Source: Solibacillus sp. R5-41
GTDB taxonomy: Bacteria > Bacillota > Bacilli > Bacillales_A > Planococcaceae
Direction of reading: 5' to 3'
Length of the DNA: 64,000 nt
Assembly: GCF_002736105.1 (NCBI RefSeq)
Contig: NZ_CP024123.1
Coordinates: 3,774,001 to 3,838,000, forward strand
The translations under genes and the position numbers were made by a program. Below, in pieces: positions 26,504-35,838 of the stretch; the stretch's first letter is position 1, and each line of letters begins with the position of its first letter. The notes beneath the pieces are model-generated. The model was given only the letters and a program-made list of their open reading frames with translations, was not told the origin of the DNA and did not search any database.

Positions 26504-27955
26504 ATGGGGGCTATTAATGGCGAAGATTATATTAACCGATTAAATCAGTTAAATAATGAAATCTGGGTTGACGGTAGAAAAGTTGAAGGATTGCTGTCTG
26601 AACATCCCACTTTTAAGGGGCTTATTCAGACAAAAGCTTCTCTTTATGATTTGCAACATGACCCAAAAATAAAAGATGAAATGACTTTCATATCACCGGT
26701 TTCAGGGGCACCTATTGGACTTTCCTATTTACAACCAAAAACAAAAGAGGACTTATTGAAAAGACGGAAGATGATGGAGCATTGGGCAAGGTATACGGGT
26801 GGTGTTTTAGGAAGAAGCCCTGACTATTTGAACTCTGTTTTAATGAGCTTTGCCTCTTCAGTATCCTTATTAAAGGGTAAAGAGAACTGTTTTCCAGATA
26901 ATCTTCAAGCATTTTTTGAATTGGCCAGAGAAAATGATTTATCTCTTACACATACATTTATCGCCCCACAAGTGAACCGCTCTCAAATTTATTTTGAAAA
27001 TACGGAAGAGCCAATCGCAGCGAAGGTTATTGCTGAAAATGAAGAAGGCATCGTGATAAAAGGCGCACGTCTTTTAGCTACACAAGGTGGTTTAACCGAT
27101 GAGGTATTTGTATTTAGTGTTGGTAGCTTTCTTTTTAATGAAGATGAAGCTTTTGCATTTGCCATCCCCTCAAATACGAAAGGGTTAAAATTTATTTGTA
27201 GGGATACATTTATTGGTGGAGACTCTTCCTTTAATCATCCGTTAAGTTCAAGATACGAAGAGATAGATTCACTTGTCGTTTTTGACAATGTATTAGTTCC
27301 GTGGGAGCGAGTATTTTATTATAAGAACGATGAAGTAGCTGAAAATTTTCCAATTCAAAGCTCTTTTCACCATTTTGCTAAACATCAAGTGTTGACTAGA
27401 CAAATAGTAAAAACAGAATTTATTTTAGGTGTTGCTGAGCTTCTTATAGAAACGATCAACGTTAGTGAGTATCAACATATACAAGAAAAGATGTCGGAAA
27501 TCATCATTGGTTTAGAAACAATGAAATCATTGTTAGAAAAATCGGAGAATGACGCAGCACTAGATGAATGGGGTTATATGCGCCCTGATATTATATCACT
27601 GAAGGTTGCCGGTAACATTTTCCCGAAAATCTATCCTCGTTTCATTGAAATTATCCAATTAATTGGCGCTAGCGGAATGATAACATTGCCAACGGAAAAG
27701 GCATTTCATTCTGCTATTAGAGCAGATTTAGATCAATATCTCCAAGGAGCAAGTAAAACAGCAGAGGAACGAGTAAAAATATTCCGTTTAGCCTGGGATT
27801 TAACAATGAGTTCATTTGGAACGAGACAAATGCAATATGAGAGGTATTTTTTTGGCGATCCAATTCGCTTATCAAGTGATTTATATAAAACTTACCCCAA
27901 AAAAGAATTTGTAGAGGTAGTTAATAATTTGTTAAATCTTAAAAAGAGAGAGTAA
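26504..27955 (+). CDS. HpaB-family flavin-dependent monooxygenase (4-hydroxyphenylacetate 3-hydroxylase type)
   Basis: A 483-residue protein with the acyl-CoA-dehydrogenase-like fold of HpaB. The N-terminal MGAINGEDYINRLNQLNNEI and GLIQTKASLYDLQHDP match the HpaB N-terminal domain; HWARYTGGVLGRSPDYLNSV and FDNVLVPWERVFYY are family hallmarks, the latter near the flavin/substrate site. It would hydroxylate a phenolic substrate with reduced FAD from a partner reductase; no hpaC is next to it. ATG at 26504 has AGGAGTGG upstream; the open frame from 26471 lacks one. Confidence 0.85.
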   Translation: MGAINGEDYINRLNQLNNEIWVDGRKVEGLLSEHPTFKGLIQTKASLYDLQHDPKIKDEMTFISPVSGAPIGLSYLQPKTKEDLLKRRKMMEHWARYTGGVLGRSPDYLNSVLMSFASSVSLLKGKENCFPDNLQAFFELARENDLSLTHTFIAPQVNRSQIYFENTEEPIAAKVIAENEEGIVIKGARLLATQGGLTDEVFVFSVGSFLFNEDEAFAFAIPSNTKGLKFICRDTFIGGDSSFNHPLSSRYEEIDSLVVFDNVLVPWERVFYYKNDEVAENFPIQSSFHHFAKHQVLTRQIVKTEFILGVAELLIETINVSEYQHIQEKMSEIIIGLETMKSLLEKSENDAALDEWGYMRPDIISLKVAGNIFPKIYPRFIEIIQLIGASGMITLPTEKAFHSAIRADLDQYLQGASKTAEERVKIFRLAWDLTMSSFGTRQMQYERYFFGDPIRLSSDLYKTYPKKEFVEVVNNLLNLKKRE

Positions 27956-28220
27956 TAGAAATTTGTTGTTTACACAATCTTGAGAAATACACTAATAAAA
28001 AATAGCCGAGCGCTATAGCCCTTGGATAATTTTCAATTGCCATGTGCTATATTCTTTTGGGTAAAGTACTCGACACTCTTAAATTTTTCGAGTAATCGTT
28101 CTTGTGGTTGTTCGTGAAAAAGAACTGAAGCATATAATCATGAATGACCTAAAGTCGCCATTCAATTCTTTACTTAAGAAAGCTTTGCTCAGATTTTAGT
28201 AATAGAGTTAAAAAATAGTT

Positions 28221-28260
28221 AGCACCAAATTCAGAAGAAACTCACACTGAATTTGGTGCT
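28221..28260 (-). terminator. Terminator-like hairpin
   Basis: AGCACCAAATTCAG and CTGAATTTGGTGCT form a perfect 14-pair stem with a 12-base loop. On the minus strand a T-rich tract (CTATTTTTT) follows. It may end the unit carrying the short frame at 28363-28482. Confidence 0.65.
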
Positions 28261-28362
28261 ATAAAAGTTTAAATTATTTCGATGGTAATTTAACAACTGC
28301 TACTTCAATTTAGGTGCATTATATGTACATCTATAAATTCCTGATAGTTTCATCACCTTGAA

Positions 28363-28482
28363 TTAGCAAAAATATTCTTCATCAATTTTTAAATCTCGAA
28401 GACTTTTTGCTGCTTGAACTAAACTTTGCATTGTACTTAATTCATCATCGCTGATTTCAACTAGTTCTTCAAACCTAGGCAT
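28363..28482 (-). pseudogene. Short frame, probable C-terminal gene remnant
   Basis: It encodes MPRFEELVEISDDELSTM.. ending DEEYFC, acidic and helical, 39 residues. The frame is open a further 7 codons upstream to a TAG and the ATG has no ribosome site, so it looks like the tail of a lost protein. Family not recognised. Confidence 0.35.
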
Positions 28483-28583
28483 AATGAGGAGTTTTAATAA
28501 TTTTGTCTAATCAAAAACGAATCCCACTAATAGGAATCCGTTCTAAATTGTTTGTGCACCAGGTACAGATTATGCTACACATA

Positions 28584-28613
28584 GAAAAAGAATAGGACAC
28601 TCACATCCTATTC
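28584..28613 (-). terminator. Terminator of the two-component operon
   Basis: GAATAGGA and TCCTATTC pair around an eight-base loop, with a T-rich tail on the minus strand 10 bases after the histidine kinase stop. Confidence 0.8.
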
Positions 28614-28623
28614 CTTCTCTACA

Positions 28624-30675
28624 TTATTCATTTGGAAATTTCGGTAAATAAATCATCGCCTTAAATAAATCGCCATCTACTTGGACACTGAACTTTCCGC
28701 GCTGGATGTTGATAAGGCTTTCAGCAATCGACAACCCTAATCCGCTACCTTGACTAGTTCTCGATTCATCCCCTCGTTTAAATCGTTCCATTAGCTCATC
28801 AGCTGAAATATTTAATTCATATGCTGATATATTTTTAAATGTGACGCGTATTTCATTCTCTAAATCTTCAACATCAATATATACCCTTGATGCAGGCTGT
28901 GCGTATTTAAAAATGTTTGAGAATAAGTTTTCGATAGAGCGCCATAGTAATTTACCATCTGCCTTCACATATACCTTTTCTGTTGGGTAGGCTAATTTAA
29001 AATCTAATGCCGATGCTTCGATTTTTTCATCCATTTCCCCTATTCCTTGTGTTAGCAATGAAACGATGTCAATTCGCTCTATCTGAACAGGCATACTTCC
29101 ACTGGATGCTTTAGCCGCTTCAAATAAGTCATCCGTTAAATGCTTTAATCTTTTCGATTTTTGATCTAACACATCAATATATTCTGCAACTTTTTCTGGG
29201 TCATTTTCAATTTTTAATAAATCGACATACGTAATGATTGACGTTAATGGCGTTCTAATATCATGAGAAACATTTGTAATGAGCTCTGTTTTTAAACGCT
29301 CGCTCTTAATCTCACTATCCACCGACATTTTTAACCCATCGGTAATGCTATTAATATTTGATGCCAGTTGGCTAAATTCCCCTTTTCCGTCTAATTCAAT
29401 TCGATGATGGAGATTTCCATTTTTAATTTGCTCTACGCCTTCTTTAATGTGGTTAAACGACTTCACCTTTTTCAACGCAAACCAAGCCACTAAACCAATG
29501 GTAATCGGAAATATAAAAAACGTTGCCGCAACAACTACTGGATAGCCAATAACAAGTAGTACAACTTTTATACCAGTACTGCCACTATCAAAGACATTTT
29601 TCACTGAAAGAAAAATCTTTTTGAAAATTTGATAGATGAGCGTATGCTTAAGCAGTGTTCTATTTTTAATATGCTTTATTAGCGATAAAATCAACAGTAA
29701 GGCAATGCTAAAAATAGGTACTGTAAGAAGCATGTACATATCGTGGAACACATCAATAATCATCGCTATCCACATCGAAGTTAAACTAACGACAATTATA
29801 ATATTGAGGTCATTATATAGTTTATCCATAACATTTAAATGAACTTCTTTATCTTTAAAGGATGTTCTACCAATAACTATGATTAAATAAATCATTGATA
29901 AAATAAATCCTGCTACATATACAAGAAATTCATTAAGTAAGCGTTTAGAAATTGCTTTATTCTTTTCCCATTCTTGTGTTTTTTGTTTTAAGTAAGGTTC
30001 TTTATACGCCACATAAATTACATCCGTTTGTGGATTCAGCCTTTCAACTTCATGCGTAAAGTAGCTAAAGTAGCGATTTTCTTTCGCTTCAATTGGGACA
30101 ATCTTTTGTTGATAGTCCTCAAATAGCATATACGTATTATACTCCTCAAATTGCTGTTTTTTATTGAATCCACTATTAGAAAATACTTGTTCACCGTTAC
30201 TCGCATAATAGATGATTCCTTTATTTGCTTTTAGTGTGCTGAGTAACCTGTAAAATTCCCTTACTTGCTCTTTCATGTTTTCAGCTTTTTTACGATTGAT
30301 GTCATCTGCATAATTTTCTTGATATATACGAGTATTTTCCTTTTCACTCAAATTGTCATTATATTTGTATGAATAACGAAATTCATTATATAAATTACCT
30401 TCAATTTCTCTAATCTCTTCTTCAGTTAGTGTCTTACCACTTAAAATATGTTCTTCACTTTTATATTTTCCGATTAATTGCGCTAAAGGTGAAATAATGC
30501 GGTAACTTTCATCTGCGAACGCTCGGCTTTCAAAGTAATTTTTTTGATTTATACTACTAAGATGAACCTCATTTACTTCCATATCAATAATTGTCTTCAC
30601 TGTACCGGTTATACAAACGACAGCAAATAGAAACACAATCACTTTCGTAATAAGTGCATGACTAATATTTCTCAA
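28624..30675 (-). CDS. Sensor histidine kinase (multi-span membrane sensor)
   Basis: A kinase of about 683 residues. Order: one N-terminal span (KVIVFLFAVVCITG), an extracellular region of about 200 residues, several further spans (LVYVAGFILSMIYLIIVIGR onwards), a HAMP-like linker with NGNLHHRIELDGKGEF, the HisKA phosphoacceptor SHDIRTPLTSIITYVDLLK, and HATPase_c with SGLGLSIAE. I chose the TTG at 30675 (LRNISHALITK); the frame is open to 30699 inside the response regulator gene. It overlaps that gene by 14 bases, so the pair is co-translated. The signal is unknown. Confidence 0.9.
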   Translation of the reverse strand: MRNISHALITKVIVFLFAVVCITGTVKTIIDMEVNEVHLSSINQKNYFESRAFADESYRIISPLAQLIGKYKSEEHILSGKTLTEEEIREIEGNLYNEFRYSYKYNDNLSEKENTRIYQENYADDINRKKAENMKEQVREFYRLLSTLKANKGIIYYASNGEQVFSNSGFNKKQQFEEYNTYMLFEDYQQKIVPIEAKENRYFSYFTHEVERLNPQTDVIYVAYKEPYLKQKTQEWEKNKAISKRLLNEFLVYVAGFILSMIYLIIVIGRTSFKDKEVHLNVMDKLYNDLNIIIVVSLTSMWIAMIIDVFHDMYMLLTVPIFSIALLLILSLIKHIKNRTLLKHTLIYQIFKKIFLSVKNVFDSGSTGIKVVLLVIGYPVVVAATFFIFPITIGLVAWFALKKVKSFNHIKEGVEQIKNGNLHHRIELDGKGEFSQLASNINSITDGLKMSVDSEIKSERLKTELITNVSHDIRTPLTSIITYVDLLKIENDPEKVAEYIDVLDQKSKRLKHLTDDLFEAAKASSGSMPVQIERIDIVSLLTQGIGEMDEKIEASALDFKLAYPTEKVYVKADGKLLWRSIENLFSNIFKYAQPASRVYIDVEDLENEIRVTFKNISAYELNISADELMERFKRGDESRTSQGSGLGLSIAESLINIQRGKFSVQVDGDLFKAMIYLPKFPNE

Positions 30676-31348
30676 CTTTATACCCAACTCCCCATACAAC
30701 TTTTAAATACTTCGGCTCTTTCGGATTAATTTCAATTTTTTCTCGGATCTTTCGAATATGAACCGCCACCGTATTTTCCGGATTGACGGCCCTTTCATTC
30801 CATACCTTTTCATAAATCTCTTCAATTGTGAACACTCTCCCAGCATTTGCAGTGAGGAGCTTTACAATTTTATACTGCACGGGTGTTAAATGAACCTCAG
30901 CATTATCAACCGTAATGATTTTCTGTTCATCATTAATCGTGAGCCCACCCGATTGAAATACATGACTACTTACCTCAAGACTGCCAAATGTCGTATACCT
31001 TCTTAGCTGCGACTTCACTCTAGCCATCAGTTCTAACGGGTTAAATGGCTTGGCCATATAATCATCTGCCCCAATATTTAATCCGAGAATTTTATCATGA
31101 TCCTCCGAGTTAGCAGAAAGCATAATTAACGGAATCATATTATCTTGCCGAATTTTCATCGTTGCCGTAATGCCGTCCATTTTTGGCATCATTATATCCA
31201 TAATAATGAGGTGAATTACTTGATCTCGAATAAGATCGATTGCCTCTAAACCATTGTACGCTTTGAATACTTGATATCCTTCATTTTCTAAATAAATGCT
31301 AATCGCCCTTACAATTTCTTTATCATCATCACAAATTAAAATGTTCAA
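30662..31348 (-). CDS. OmpR/PhoB-family response regulator
   Basis: A 228-residue regulator with receiver domain MNILICDDDKEIVRAI (acidic pocket), phosphoacceptor Asp in LIIMDIMMPKMDG, conserved Lys in YMAKPFNPLELMARV, and a winged-helix DNA-binding domain (LTPVQYKIVKLLTANAGRVF through VAVHIRKIREKIEINPKEP). It begins at a TTG (31346-31348) with GGAGGAG about nine bases upstream. Likely paired with the downstream kinase. It is VanR-like in overall similarity, but no resistance genes are nearby. Confidence 0.92.
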   Translation of the reverse strand: MNILICDDDKEIVRAISIYLENEGYQVFKAYNGLEAIDLIRDQVIHLIIMDIMMPKMDGITATMKIRQDNMIPLIMLSANSEDHDKILGLNIGADDYMAKPFNPLELMARVKSQLRRYTTFGSLEVSSHVFQSGGLTINDEQKIITVDNAEVHLTPVQYKIVKLLTANAGRVFTIEEIYEKVWNERAVNPENTVAVHIRKIREKIEINPKEPKYLKVVWGVGYKVEKY

Positions 31349-31606
31349 CTACATTCACTCCTCCATCTCTTTAGGCTCATATGATCACCCCTATAGGATT
31401 CGTATAAGGTTATGATACTAATTAAATCTTAACAAACACACACATCAATTCTTAAGATTTTCTTAGTGTTTTTTCTAGGTAAATCTTATTATACCGAATA
31501 GATGATTTTGTGTTTGTAATAAGGGCAGATGGTTCCGTTGCAAAAATAAAGAGGGATTTAATACCAATTCCACGAAGTTATATTGTATATAGAAAGGGGA
31601 ATTATT

Positions 31607-33673
31607 ATGAAAACACCTGTAGCAAAACGCATTCCTTATTTACATGAAATACATGGCGATGTACGTGAGGATGATTATTATTGGCTTAAAGAACGCACAA
31701 ATCCAGAAATCATCCATTATTTAGAGGAAGAAAATCAATATTACAATGAAGTTATGAAACCACTTGAAAAACAAACGGAGCAAATTTATGAGAGCATGGT
31801 AGACCGTGTACCCGACTCCGAAATCAATGTGCCAGTGCAGCACGGGCCATTTTTCTACTACTCTCGCTTGGAAAAGGAAAAGCAGTATCCTATTTATGCT
31901 CGTAAAGAAGCAGCAAGTCGTGAACTTTTGCCACACACAGCCGAGAAAGTCATACTTGATTTAAATGAATTAGCTACTGCTGACGACTATTTAAGCGTGA
32001 CAGTGCGCCGCCTAAATAACAAGCAAACGCAATTAGCTTATTTAGAAAATCGAGATGGCTCTGATCGCTATACAATCTACATAAAAAATTTGGAAACTGG
32101 TGCACTTCTACCGGATCAAATTTCAAATGTATATTTATATAGCAGTATTGAATGGAGCAGCTGCGGACAATTTATTTTTTACGTGACTGTTGATGAGCTT
32201 CAACGACCGTACCGACTATGGCGCCACCGTTTAGGAAGTGACGTAACGAACGATGAACTACTTTACGAGGAACAAGATGCGACGTTTACATTATTCATCG
32301 CAAAAACACAAAGCAACAAATTCATTATGATTTACTCAAGGTCCAGCACGACAACTGAAATTCGACTATTAGATGCCAATTCACCGTTATCTCCTTTACA
32401 GCTGTTCGATACGCGACGTGAAGGAATTGAATATGATGTGGAGCATTGGGGTGAGGATTTACTCATCCTTACAAACGAAAATGCGATGAACTTTACGCTG
32501 CTTCGTTGTCCTTTAAATGATTTCAATGCACGAGAAAATGTCATGGAGTACGATGAAAATTGCTTCCTTCAAGCAATGTATCCATTTGAAAATAAGCTAC
32601 TTCTTTTAGGGCGCAAGGATGGATTAACACAAATTTGGATGCTTCAAGACGGTAAGTTAGAGCAATTACAATGGGATGAGCCTCTATATACATTGTCTAT
32701 TTTAGATGGACAAAGCTACGATACAGAAGAAGTGTTAATACAATATGAATCGTTACTTACACCGAAAACAACTTACGGACTTAATTTAATAACACGTGAA
32801 AAAAAATGTTTACAAGTAGCTCCTGTTAGTGGAGTGTATGATGTTTCTTGTTATCGCCAAGAGCAATTATGGGCAGAAGCAGAAGATGGCGTAAAAATTC
32901 CGTTGATGGTCGTTTATAAAGAAGGGGCGCTAAATTCTGGACCTGCACCATTAATTTTATCTGGCTATGGTTCATACGGTTACAGCAGTGACCCGTCTTT
33001 TAGTCCGTATCGTCTTCCTTTATTAGATAAAGGGGCTGTATTTGTAACGGCACAAGTACGCGGGGGATCTGAAATGGGACGCACATGGTATCAAAACGGA
33101 AAAATGCAATATAAGCGCAACACCTTTACTGATTTTATTGCAACCGCTAAATATTTGATTGAAATAGGCTACACGACTCCAAGCAAAATGGCGGCTCGTG
33201 GTGGTAGTGCGGGCGGTTTACTTGTAGGTGCAGTAGCAAATATGGCCGGCGAGTTATTCCAAGTGATTGTGCCTGATGTGCCGTTTGTAGATGTCGTTAC
33301 AACGATGCTCGATGAAACAATCCCTCTTACGACACTTGAATGGGATGAATGGGGCAATCCAAAAAAACAGGAGGATTACTTCTATATAAAATCTTATAGC
33401 CCTTACGATAATGTAGAAGCAAAGGATTACCCCCACATGTATGTTACAACGGGGTTAAATGATCCGCGTGTTGCTTATTGGGAACCAGCAAAATGGGTTG
33501 CACGTTTACGCACCATGAAAACGGATAACAATACGCTCGTGCTCAAAACAAATATGGGTGCCGGTCACTTTGGGGCATCAGGCCGCTTTAACCACTTGAA
33601 AGAGGCTGCTGAATGTTATGCATTTATTCTTGATAGGCTTGGTGTGAAGGTGGATTCGGCAATTTTAAAATGA
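31607..33673 (+). CDS. Oligopeptidase B-type prolyl oligopeptidase (S9A)
   Basis: A 688-residue cytosolic serine peptidase with a seven-bladed propeller followed by an alpha/beta-hydrolase domain. Nucleophile Ser about 533 in ARGGSAGGLLVG, Asp about 619 in GLNDPRVAYWEP, His about 654 in NMGAGHFGASGRF. The N-terminal HGDVREDDYYWLKERTNPEI is typical of PtrB/oligopeptidase B, which cleaves short peptides after basic residues. ATG at 31607 follows AGAAAGGGGAA; the upstream frame from 31583 is unlikely. Confidence 0.93.
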   Translation: MKTPVAKRIPYLHEIHGDVREDDYYWLKERTNPEIIHYLEEENQYYNEVMKPLEKQTEQIYESMVDRVPDSEINVPVQHGPFFYYSRLEKEKQYPIYARKEAASRELLPHTAEKVILDLNELATADDYLSVTVRRLNNKQTQLAYLENRDGSDRYTIYIKNLETGALLPDQISNVYLYSSIEWSSCGQFIFYVTVDELQRPYRLWRHRLGSDVTNDELLYEEQDATFTLFIAKTQSNKFIMIYSRSSTTTEIRLLDANSPLSPLQLFDTRREGIEYDVEHWGEDLLILTNENAMNFTLLRCPLNDFNARENVMEYDENCFLQAMYPFENKLLLLGRKDGLTQIWMLQDGKLEQLQWDEPLYTLSILDGQSYDTEEVLIQYESLLTPKTTYGLNLITREKKCLQVAPVSGVYDVSCYRQEQLWAEAEDGVKIPLMVVYKEGALNSGPAPLILSGYGSYGYSSDPSFSPYRLPLLDKGAVFVTAQVRGGSEMGRTWYQNGKMQYKRNTFTDFIATAKYLIEIGYTTPSKMAARGGSAGGLLVGAVANMAGELFQVIVPDVPFVDVVTTMLDETIPLTTLEWDEWGNPKKQEDYFYIKSYSPYDNVEAKDYPHMYVTTGLNDPRVAYWEPAKWVARLRTMKTDNNTLVLKTNMGAGHFGASGRFNHLKEAAECYAFILDRLGVKVDSAILK

Positions 33674-33840
33674 AATTTTTCCTTTAATTGGTTTGTTATT
33701 AAAAATAATTAACTTCAATGTAGAAATAAAACTCCTTCAATTGGGCAAGATTAAATATGAGGAATATTAAAAAGGACAGGAAATACTCCATTCTTATTTT
33801 GTATTTTTCAAATTTTATCCTATTGAAGAGGAGGAAAGTT

Positions 33841-34077
33841 ATGACAACTTTAGAGGTAAAATGTACTGTGTCTCATTGTTTTTATCATGCACCAGGGAAT
33901 GTTTGTAATGCTGAGAAAATTGAAATTGATATGGATTATCAAGTGAACAAAAATGCCCGGACAGAGTTTGCTTCTGATTTTGATTTCCAGGCTGAATTAG
34001 GGGACGTATTGAATTCTACAAATACGTGCTGTAAAACATTCAGACCAAAAAAGGATTTAAATTATCGCTCTAAATAA
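33841..34077 (+). CDS. DUF1540 domain-containing protein
   Basis: A 78-residue protein beginning at ATG 33841 with GAGGAGG upstream. Four conserved cysteines (VKCTVSHCFYH, GNVCNAEKIEI and TCCKTFRP region) match DUF1540, a small probable metal-binding domain common in spore-forming Firmicutes. A longer frame from 33757 is not supported by a ribosome site. Confidence 0.85.
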   Translation: MTTLEVKCTVSHCFYHAPGNVCNAEKIEIDMDYQVNKNARTEFASDFDFQAELGDVLNSTNTCCKTFRPKKDLNYRSK

Positions 34078-34185
34078 TGAAGAATGTTTATTATCAAGTT
34101 TAAAAAAAAATAATTACCGACACATGTATAAAAAATAGAATATGACCTATACTATTAAAGATTTCACTTCGAATCTAAATGACTA

Positions 34186-34369
34186 GGAGGGTTAACCCGA
34201 TGAGTGCGAATGATCAATAACTCAGAAGGACCATCAATACTGAGTGAAGCTAAAGCAATGTTTTCTTAGGAAATTCTTAAGATTCAATGCGAAAGCGAGG
34301 CAGTGTGTCATGGAGTATTCAAAGTAAGTGGTAATCAAACCCGGAATTTAAATTCCGGGTCTTTTTTTT
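34186..34369 (+). ncRNA. Candidate small transcription unit with a 6-codon leader frame
   Basis: A strong ribosome site (AGGAGGG, 34186-34192) precedes ATG 34200 of the tiny frame MSANDQ (stop 34218-34220). Then come an ACTCAG..CTGAGT pairing (34220-34251), about 85 further bases, and a perfect terminator at 34339-34369. No downstream gene is read on this strand. It could be a small RNA, a leader without its gene, or a decayed small gene: another frame reads NNSEGPSILSEAKAMFS. It matches no riboswitch I recognise. Confidence 0.35.
34339..34369 (+). terminator. Intrinsic terminator
   Basis: ACCCGGAATTT pairs perfectly with AAATTCCGGGT, followed by CTTTTTTTT on the plus strand. Confidence 0.9.
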
Positions 34370-34525
34370 ACAATGAATGACTCAAGTTCATTTAGAAATA
34401 GGATTTGTATTTTATTTACATAATCACTTTAGCAATAATTATAGACCGCGCTTATGATACGGTTCTCCGTAATTTAACTAAATGTAGTATCATTTTTAAT
34501 CATTTAAAAGTTGCAAACGCTTTAC

Positions 34526-35113
34526 TTAATTACCCACTTTTTTAAAATAATCATATACTTTTTCTAATTTCTTTATTTGGCTTCCCCGTGGACTTTCCAT
34601 ATTACCAAATTCAAAGAACTTTACTTTCTTAATACCTACAAAATTAAATAAAGCTCTTTTCATCAAAACTTTATGAGTATTATTCAACCAGAGAAGCGGA
34701 TAGTATGTAGGACCCTTCATAGTAGATACACATACAACTGACTTTTCTTTCAAAAGCCCTTCTGGGAAAAGCCCTTTCTTATCCTTATATGCAAAATCAG
34801 AAGCAAATAGTTGGTCTATGTATCCCATAAGCATCGCTGGAGGTCTTCCCCACCAAATTGGATAAATAAAAACAATTTTTTCCGCCCATTTAATTTGCTC
34901 TCTATACTTTTCAAGATAAGGATCTGTATGCATATCACGTCTTCGTTTATGTTCATTAAAGACGAGGATAGGATTAAAATCCTCCTCATATAAATCTACG
35001 ACTTGTAACTCCTTAATGTTAGGATTTTCATTACTCCCTTTAATGACTTGCTGTAAAAAAGAATAATTTAAGCTTTTATGATTTGGATATGTGTAAACAA
35101 CTAGCGTTTTCAT
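34526..35113 (-). CDS. NAD(P)H-dependent flavodoxin-fold oxidoreductase (quinone reductase, KefF/YwrO-like)
   Basis: A 195-residue Flavodoxin_2 protein. The N-terminal LVVYTYPNHKSLNYSFLQQV is the FMN phosphate-binding start of the family, and FIYPIWWGRPPAMLMGYIDQLF is the conserved active-site loop. Such enzymes make two-electron reductions of quinones or nitro compounds. It is divergent from a MarR regulator, which probably controls it through palindromes in the spacer. Confidence 0.9.
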   Translation of the reverse strand: MKTLVVYTYPNHKSLNYSFLQQVIKGSNENPNIKELQVVDLYEEDFNPILVFNEHKRRRDMHTDPYLEKYREQIKWAEKIVFIYPIWWGRPPAMLMGYIDQLFASDFAYKDKKGLFPEGLLKEKSVVCVSTMKGPTYYPLLWLNNTHKVLMKRALFNFVGIKKVKFFEFGNMESPRGSQIKKLEKVYDYFKKVGN

Positions 35114-35128
35114 AAAGCACCCCTTTAC

Positions 35129-35210
35129 TTATCATTTGATAACAAAAGTTTACCATTCTTTATTTTTAGTTGTCAAATGATAATTGTATTGTGATAATAT
35201 ATTTGTTATC
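35129..35210. promoter_or_regulatory. Three palindromic operator candidates in the reductase/MarR spacer
   Basis: TTATCA-TT-TGATAA (35129-35142), TTGTCA-AA-TGATAA (35170-35183) and GATAA-N8-TTATC (35193-35210) share the TTATCA/TGATAA half-site. Their place between divergent genes fits autoregulation by the MarR protein. The palindromes are plain in the sequence; the binding is inferred. Confidence 0.6.
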
Positions 35211-35231
35211 TTTCAGTAAGAGGTGAGAGAA

Positions 35232-35660
35232 ATGGACGAAAAAGCTCTTTTTACTAAACTTGTGTCATTTACAACTTCCGTTCATCGTGTGACACAGGAA
35301 TTATCACAAAATGCCAAAGCGGATTCAATAACACCCATTCAATATAATATTCTTGAATATGTCACAGTCAGTCAGTCTGTGACACCAAGCGAGATTAGCG
35401 ATTGTCAACATATGTCTATGCCTAATACCAGTCGTGAACTTCGAAAGCTAATTGAAAAAGGATTAATTGAAAAAATAGGTGATACCGAGGATCGACGAAA
35501 ACACTATATACGTCTTTCGAATGAAGGAGAAACCATGATGAAAGAAGCCTTTGCAACTATAGAATCTCGTTTTCAAGCTCGAATACAAAATGCCTCGAAA
35601 GATGATATAGAGGAAATAAACCGTGCACTAGAAATTCTTCAGACAAAATTATTTTATTAA
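35232..35660 (+). CDS. MarR-family transcriptional regulator
   Basis: A 142-residue winged-helix protein: helical N-terminus, recognition region SEISDCQHMSMPNTSRELRKLIEKGLI and wing EKIGDTEDRRKHYIRLSNEG, all typical of MarR. ATG at 35232 has GAGGTGAGAG upstream. It contains one Cys (in SDCQHM) inside the recognition region, so redox sensing is possible but unproven. Confidence 0.9.
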   Translation: MDEKALFTKLVSFTTSVHRVTQELSQNAKADSITPIQYNILEYVTVSQSVTPSEISDCQHMSMPNTSRELRKLIEKGLIEKIGDTEDRRKHYIRLSNEGETMMKEAFATIESRFQARIQNASKDDIEEINRALEILQTKLFY

Positions 35661-35838
35661 TAGAAATAAATCCCAGAATAATTACTCCCTCAAATGAATG
35701 TTGATTATTTATAACAAATATACTTTTAAATAATGGAGCATCGCGAGGATTCGTCGGCATCCCAAAACTTACCTATTTTCAGTTCTAAATACTTCCTTTT
35801 ATTCTTACAGTGTATAAAAGCGATAAAGGGGAGAACAA

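Larger units (their letters stand above)
27956..28583. other. Intergenic stretch with a hairpin and a short minus-strand frame
   Basis: About 630 bases without a convincing gene. It contains a strong hairpin at 28221-28260, a 39-codon minus-strand frame at 28363-28482, and a weaker hairpin near 28506-28534 (GGATTCC..GGGATTCG on the minus strand, followed by T). Confidence 0.5.

Noticed and set aside
28624-31348. Two-component system as a vancomycin-type resistance regulator
   Set aside because: Similarity is general to the family and no resistance or transporter gene follows.
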